Of a stretch of 64,000 nt of DNA, positions 62,911-64,000 are shown in pieces. This DNA comes from Bacteroidota bacterium (GTDB lineage Bacteria; Bacteroidota; Bacteroidia; NS11-12g; UBA955), in the NCBI GenBank assembly GCA_018333525.1, contig JAGXTF010000015.1, positions 1 to 64,000 of the forward strand, in the 5' to 3' direction. The notes beneath the pieces were generated by a model that saw only the letters and a program-made list of their open reading frames with translations, did no database searches and was not told where the DNA came from. Within the stretch, counting starts at the first letter, position 1. The number at the start of each line of letters is the position of its first letter. The position numbers were made by a program, and so were the translations under genes.

Positions 62911-63342
62911 ATGATAAAAGCGTTATTCTTTGGTCTGGCTACATTGGCTTTTGGATTTGTTTCCGCACAGGATCAAAATCCGCCTGCAGCCACCAGCGGT
63001 GCAAAAATTGTATTCGCAGAAACTTCACATAATTTCGGAAACGTTATTGAAGGTGAAATAGCGCGATACGAATTCAAATTCACCAATACAGGAACCGAAC
63101 CTCTAGTGTTGCAAAACGTACAGGCAAGTTGCGGTTGCACCACTCCAAAATGGCCCCGCGAACCCATCGCTGCTGGCGCTTCTGCGGTTATTACTGCAGA
63201 ATACAACAGCAATGGTCGTCCCGGTACCTTTAACAAATCCATTACCGTAACCAGCAATGGCGGTGAAGTGGTTTTGCATATTAATGGTCTGGTAGTACCG
63301 GAACCATCAAAACCAAAATCACCTGTGATCATTAAGGGGTAA
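62911..63342 (+). CDS. DUF1573 secreted protein 2
   Basis: A 143-residue paralogue of the upstream protein with the same layout: signal peptide ALFFGLATLAFGFVSAQ, then FAETSHNFGNVIEGEIARYEFKFTN and QASCGCTTPKWPREPI. It follows the first copy by 18 bases, so it arose by tandem duplication and is co-expressed. The terminator at 63362-63394 closes this pair. Confidence 0.88.
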   Translation: MIKALFFGLATLAFGFVSAQDQNPPAATSGAKIVFAETSHNFGNVIEGEIARYEFKFTNTGTEPLVLQNVQASCGCTTPKWPREPIAAGASAVITAEYNSNGRPGTFNKSITVTSNGGEVVLHINGLVVPEPSKPKSPVIIKG

Positions 63343-63361
63343 TTATTTTAATAATTCTGAT

Positions 63362-63394
63362 AAAAAAAAGTGGAGCTTTGGTTCCACTTTTTTT
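63362..63394 (+). terminator. Intrinsic terminator after the DUF1573 pair
   Basis: A8 followed by GTGGA (63370-63374), an 8-base loop, TCCAC (63383-63387) and T7. The A and T tracts extend the stem. Confidence 0.75.
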
Positions 63395-63472
63395 ATGCAA
63401 CGAATTCACTTTAATCCACGTCCATATGTTACTTATAAAGAAATGGCACAAAATTGGTTGTATACAATTCGA

Positions 63473-63907
63473 ATGAGAAAACTGTTACTCTTATCCGTTT
63501 TTGTAATGTCTCTCCAAACTGCGAAATCTCAGGACTTCCCGGAAGGCATTACCTCTATGGGTAAAGACACCGTATACACTCCTGAAATTTTAAAGGGAGA
63601 CACTGTGGAAGTAGTTTTTTACGTGGCAAATCTGGGAAAAAAACCATTCTGGATTTTTCAGGTTTATGCCTCATGCCAATGTACCTCCCCGCAGTATGCC
63701 AATGATACTTTTGAACCGGGAAGAAGAGATTCAGTGGTTTTGTTTTTTCATTCCAAGAATACCGAAGACGAATTTTTTGAAAAATATGCACTGGTTTTAA
63801 CACCTCTTGGTGAAAAGGGTTTTTATATTAAAGGCCATATGATTACACCAAAAGAAGGAGAAAAAACAAGACCCAGAAGAAAAATCAGAATTACCAATTT
63901 AAACTGA
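63473..63907 (+). CDS. DUF1573-like secreted protein 3 (diverged)
   Basis: A 144-residue protein from ATG 63473 (RKLLLLSVFVMSLQTAKSQ signal peptide). It keeps the DUF1573 Cys pattern (YASCQCTSPQYAN) and the pattern VVFYVANLGKKPFWIFQVY, but the CGC core is CQC and the C-terminus is charged. It is separated from the first two copies by a terminator, hence a separate unit, perhaps with the truncated gene that follows two bases on. Confidence 0.8.
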   Translation: MRKLLLLSVFVMSLQTAKSQDFPEGITSMGKDTVYTPEILKGDTVEVVFYVANLGKKPFWIFQVYASCQCTSPQYANDTFEPGRRDSVVLFFHSKNTEDEFFEKYALVLTPLGEKGFYIKGHMITPKEGEKTRPRRKIRITNLN

Positions 63908-63909
63908 AT

Positions 63910-64000
63910 ATGAAAAAAAGTATCTTGTTTCCGCTTTCAGCAATCACTATGAGTTGCGCCATCTTATTTGCGGGAACCGCCTTTGTTAAACCAAAACAAA
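63910..64000 (+). CDS. Truncated gene at window end, signal-peptide start only
   Basis: An ATG two bases after the previous stop opens a frame that runs off the window after 30 codons. The visible part, KKSILFPLSAITMSCAILF then AGTAFVKPK, is a signal peptide or membrane anchor. Nothing more can be said about the product. Confidence 0.7.
   Translation, partial: MKKSILFPLSAITMSCAILFAGTAFVKPKQ

Noticed and set aside
1-64000. CRISPR array or insertion sequence
   Set aside because: No regularly spaced identical repeats with unique spacers and no transposase or integrase gene were found; the repeats seen are palindromic or tandem intergenic elements.

Overview
The window reads as a chromosomal segment of a low-GC Bacteroidota, probably a Chitinophagales/Saprospirales-like environmental lineage. 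The evidence is several proteins with C-terminal type IX secretion (T9SS) sorting domains, a T9SS plug protein (DUF5103), FadL-like and DUF1573 proteins, BshA (bacillithiol), a short archaeal-type ProRS, a PcrB/GGGP synthase, and promoters of the Bacteroidota type (TTTG, 18-21 bp, TAnnTTTG). No rRNA operon, complete tRNA, CRISPR array, transposase or integrase was seen.

Left part (0.6-14.3 kb): a lone NarL/LuxR-type response regulator is followed by a co-directional, tightly packed operon of nine genes (1578-13199), with a cupin-membrane gene just behind it. The operon encodes a subtilisin-like protease, large proteins of unknown family, a 52-codon acidic ORF, an 83-residue protein, a 249-residue protein with a Trypco2-like start and a helix-hairpin-helix, an M15 peptidase on a long disordered arm, and an 807-residue protein that joins a papain-like protease, a T4-type lysozyme and a His/Asp-rich phospholipase C-like domain. 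None has an obvious signal peptide. A short Ser-Met/Leu-Ser motif recurs at the domain joints of most of them. A perfect Bacteroidota promoter and a 16-bp palindrome lie ahead of the operon. This is the best candidate in the window for an undescribed system.

Middle-left (14.3-28.8 kb): accessory and intergenic-repeat-rich DNA. It holds a thrombospondin-3-repeat protein, an internally duplicated T9SS cargo protein, a tmRNA-like 3' fragment, and two direct copies of a ~170-bp intergenic repeat. Housekeeping genes are interspersed: nth, lplA, lptB, a GT4 glycosyltransferase, a tadA-like deaminase, bshA and an ECF sigma factor.

Middle (28.9-43.4 kb): recQ diverges from kdsD-manC (Kdo precursor isomerase and GDP-mannose synthesis). 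Next come an 84-nt candidate small RNA with its own promoter and terminator, then patatin, EamA and nitroreductase genes, a T9SS cargo gene apparently broken by a one-base frameshift, proS, a Tyr/Gly-rich lipoprotein and a FadL-like porin.

Right part (43.5-64 kb): class II ribonucleotide reductase, PcrB, a polyprenyl synthase operon (with a biotin carrier protein, a TPM protein and a membrane glycosyltransferase), the T9SS plug protein, a large M48 metalloprotease with a partner, a lipoprotein/T9SS-cargo pair, an ABC-F ATPase, and a run of three DUF1573 proteins followed by a gene cut by the window end.
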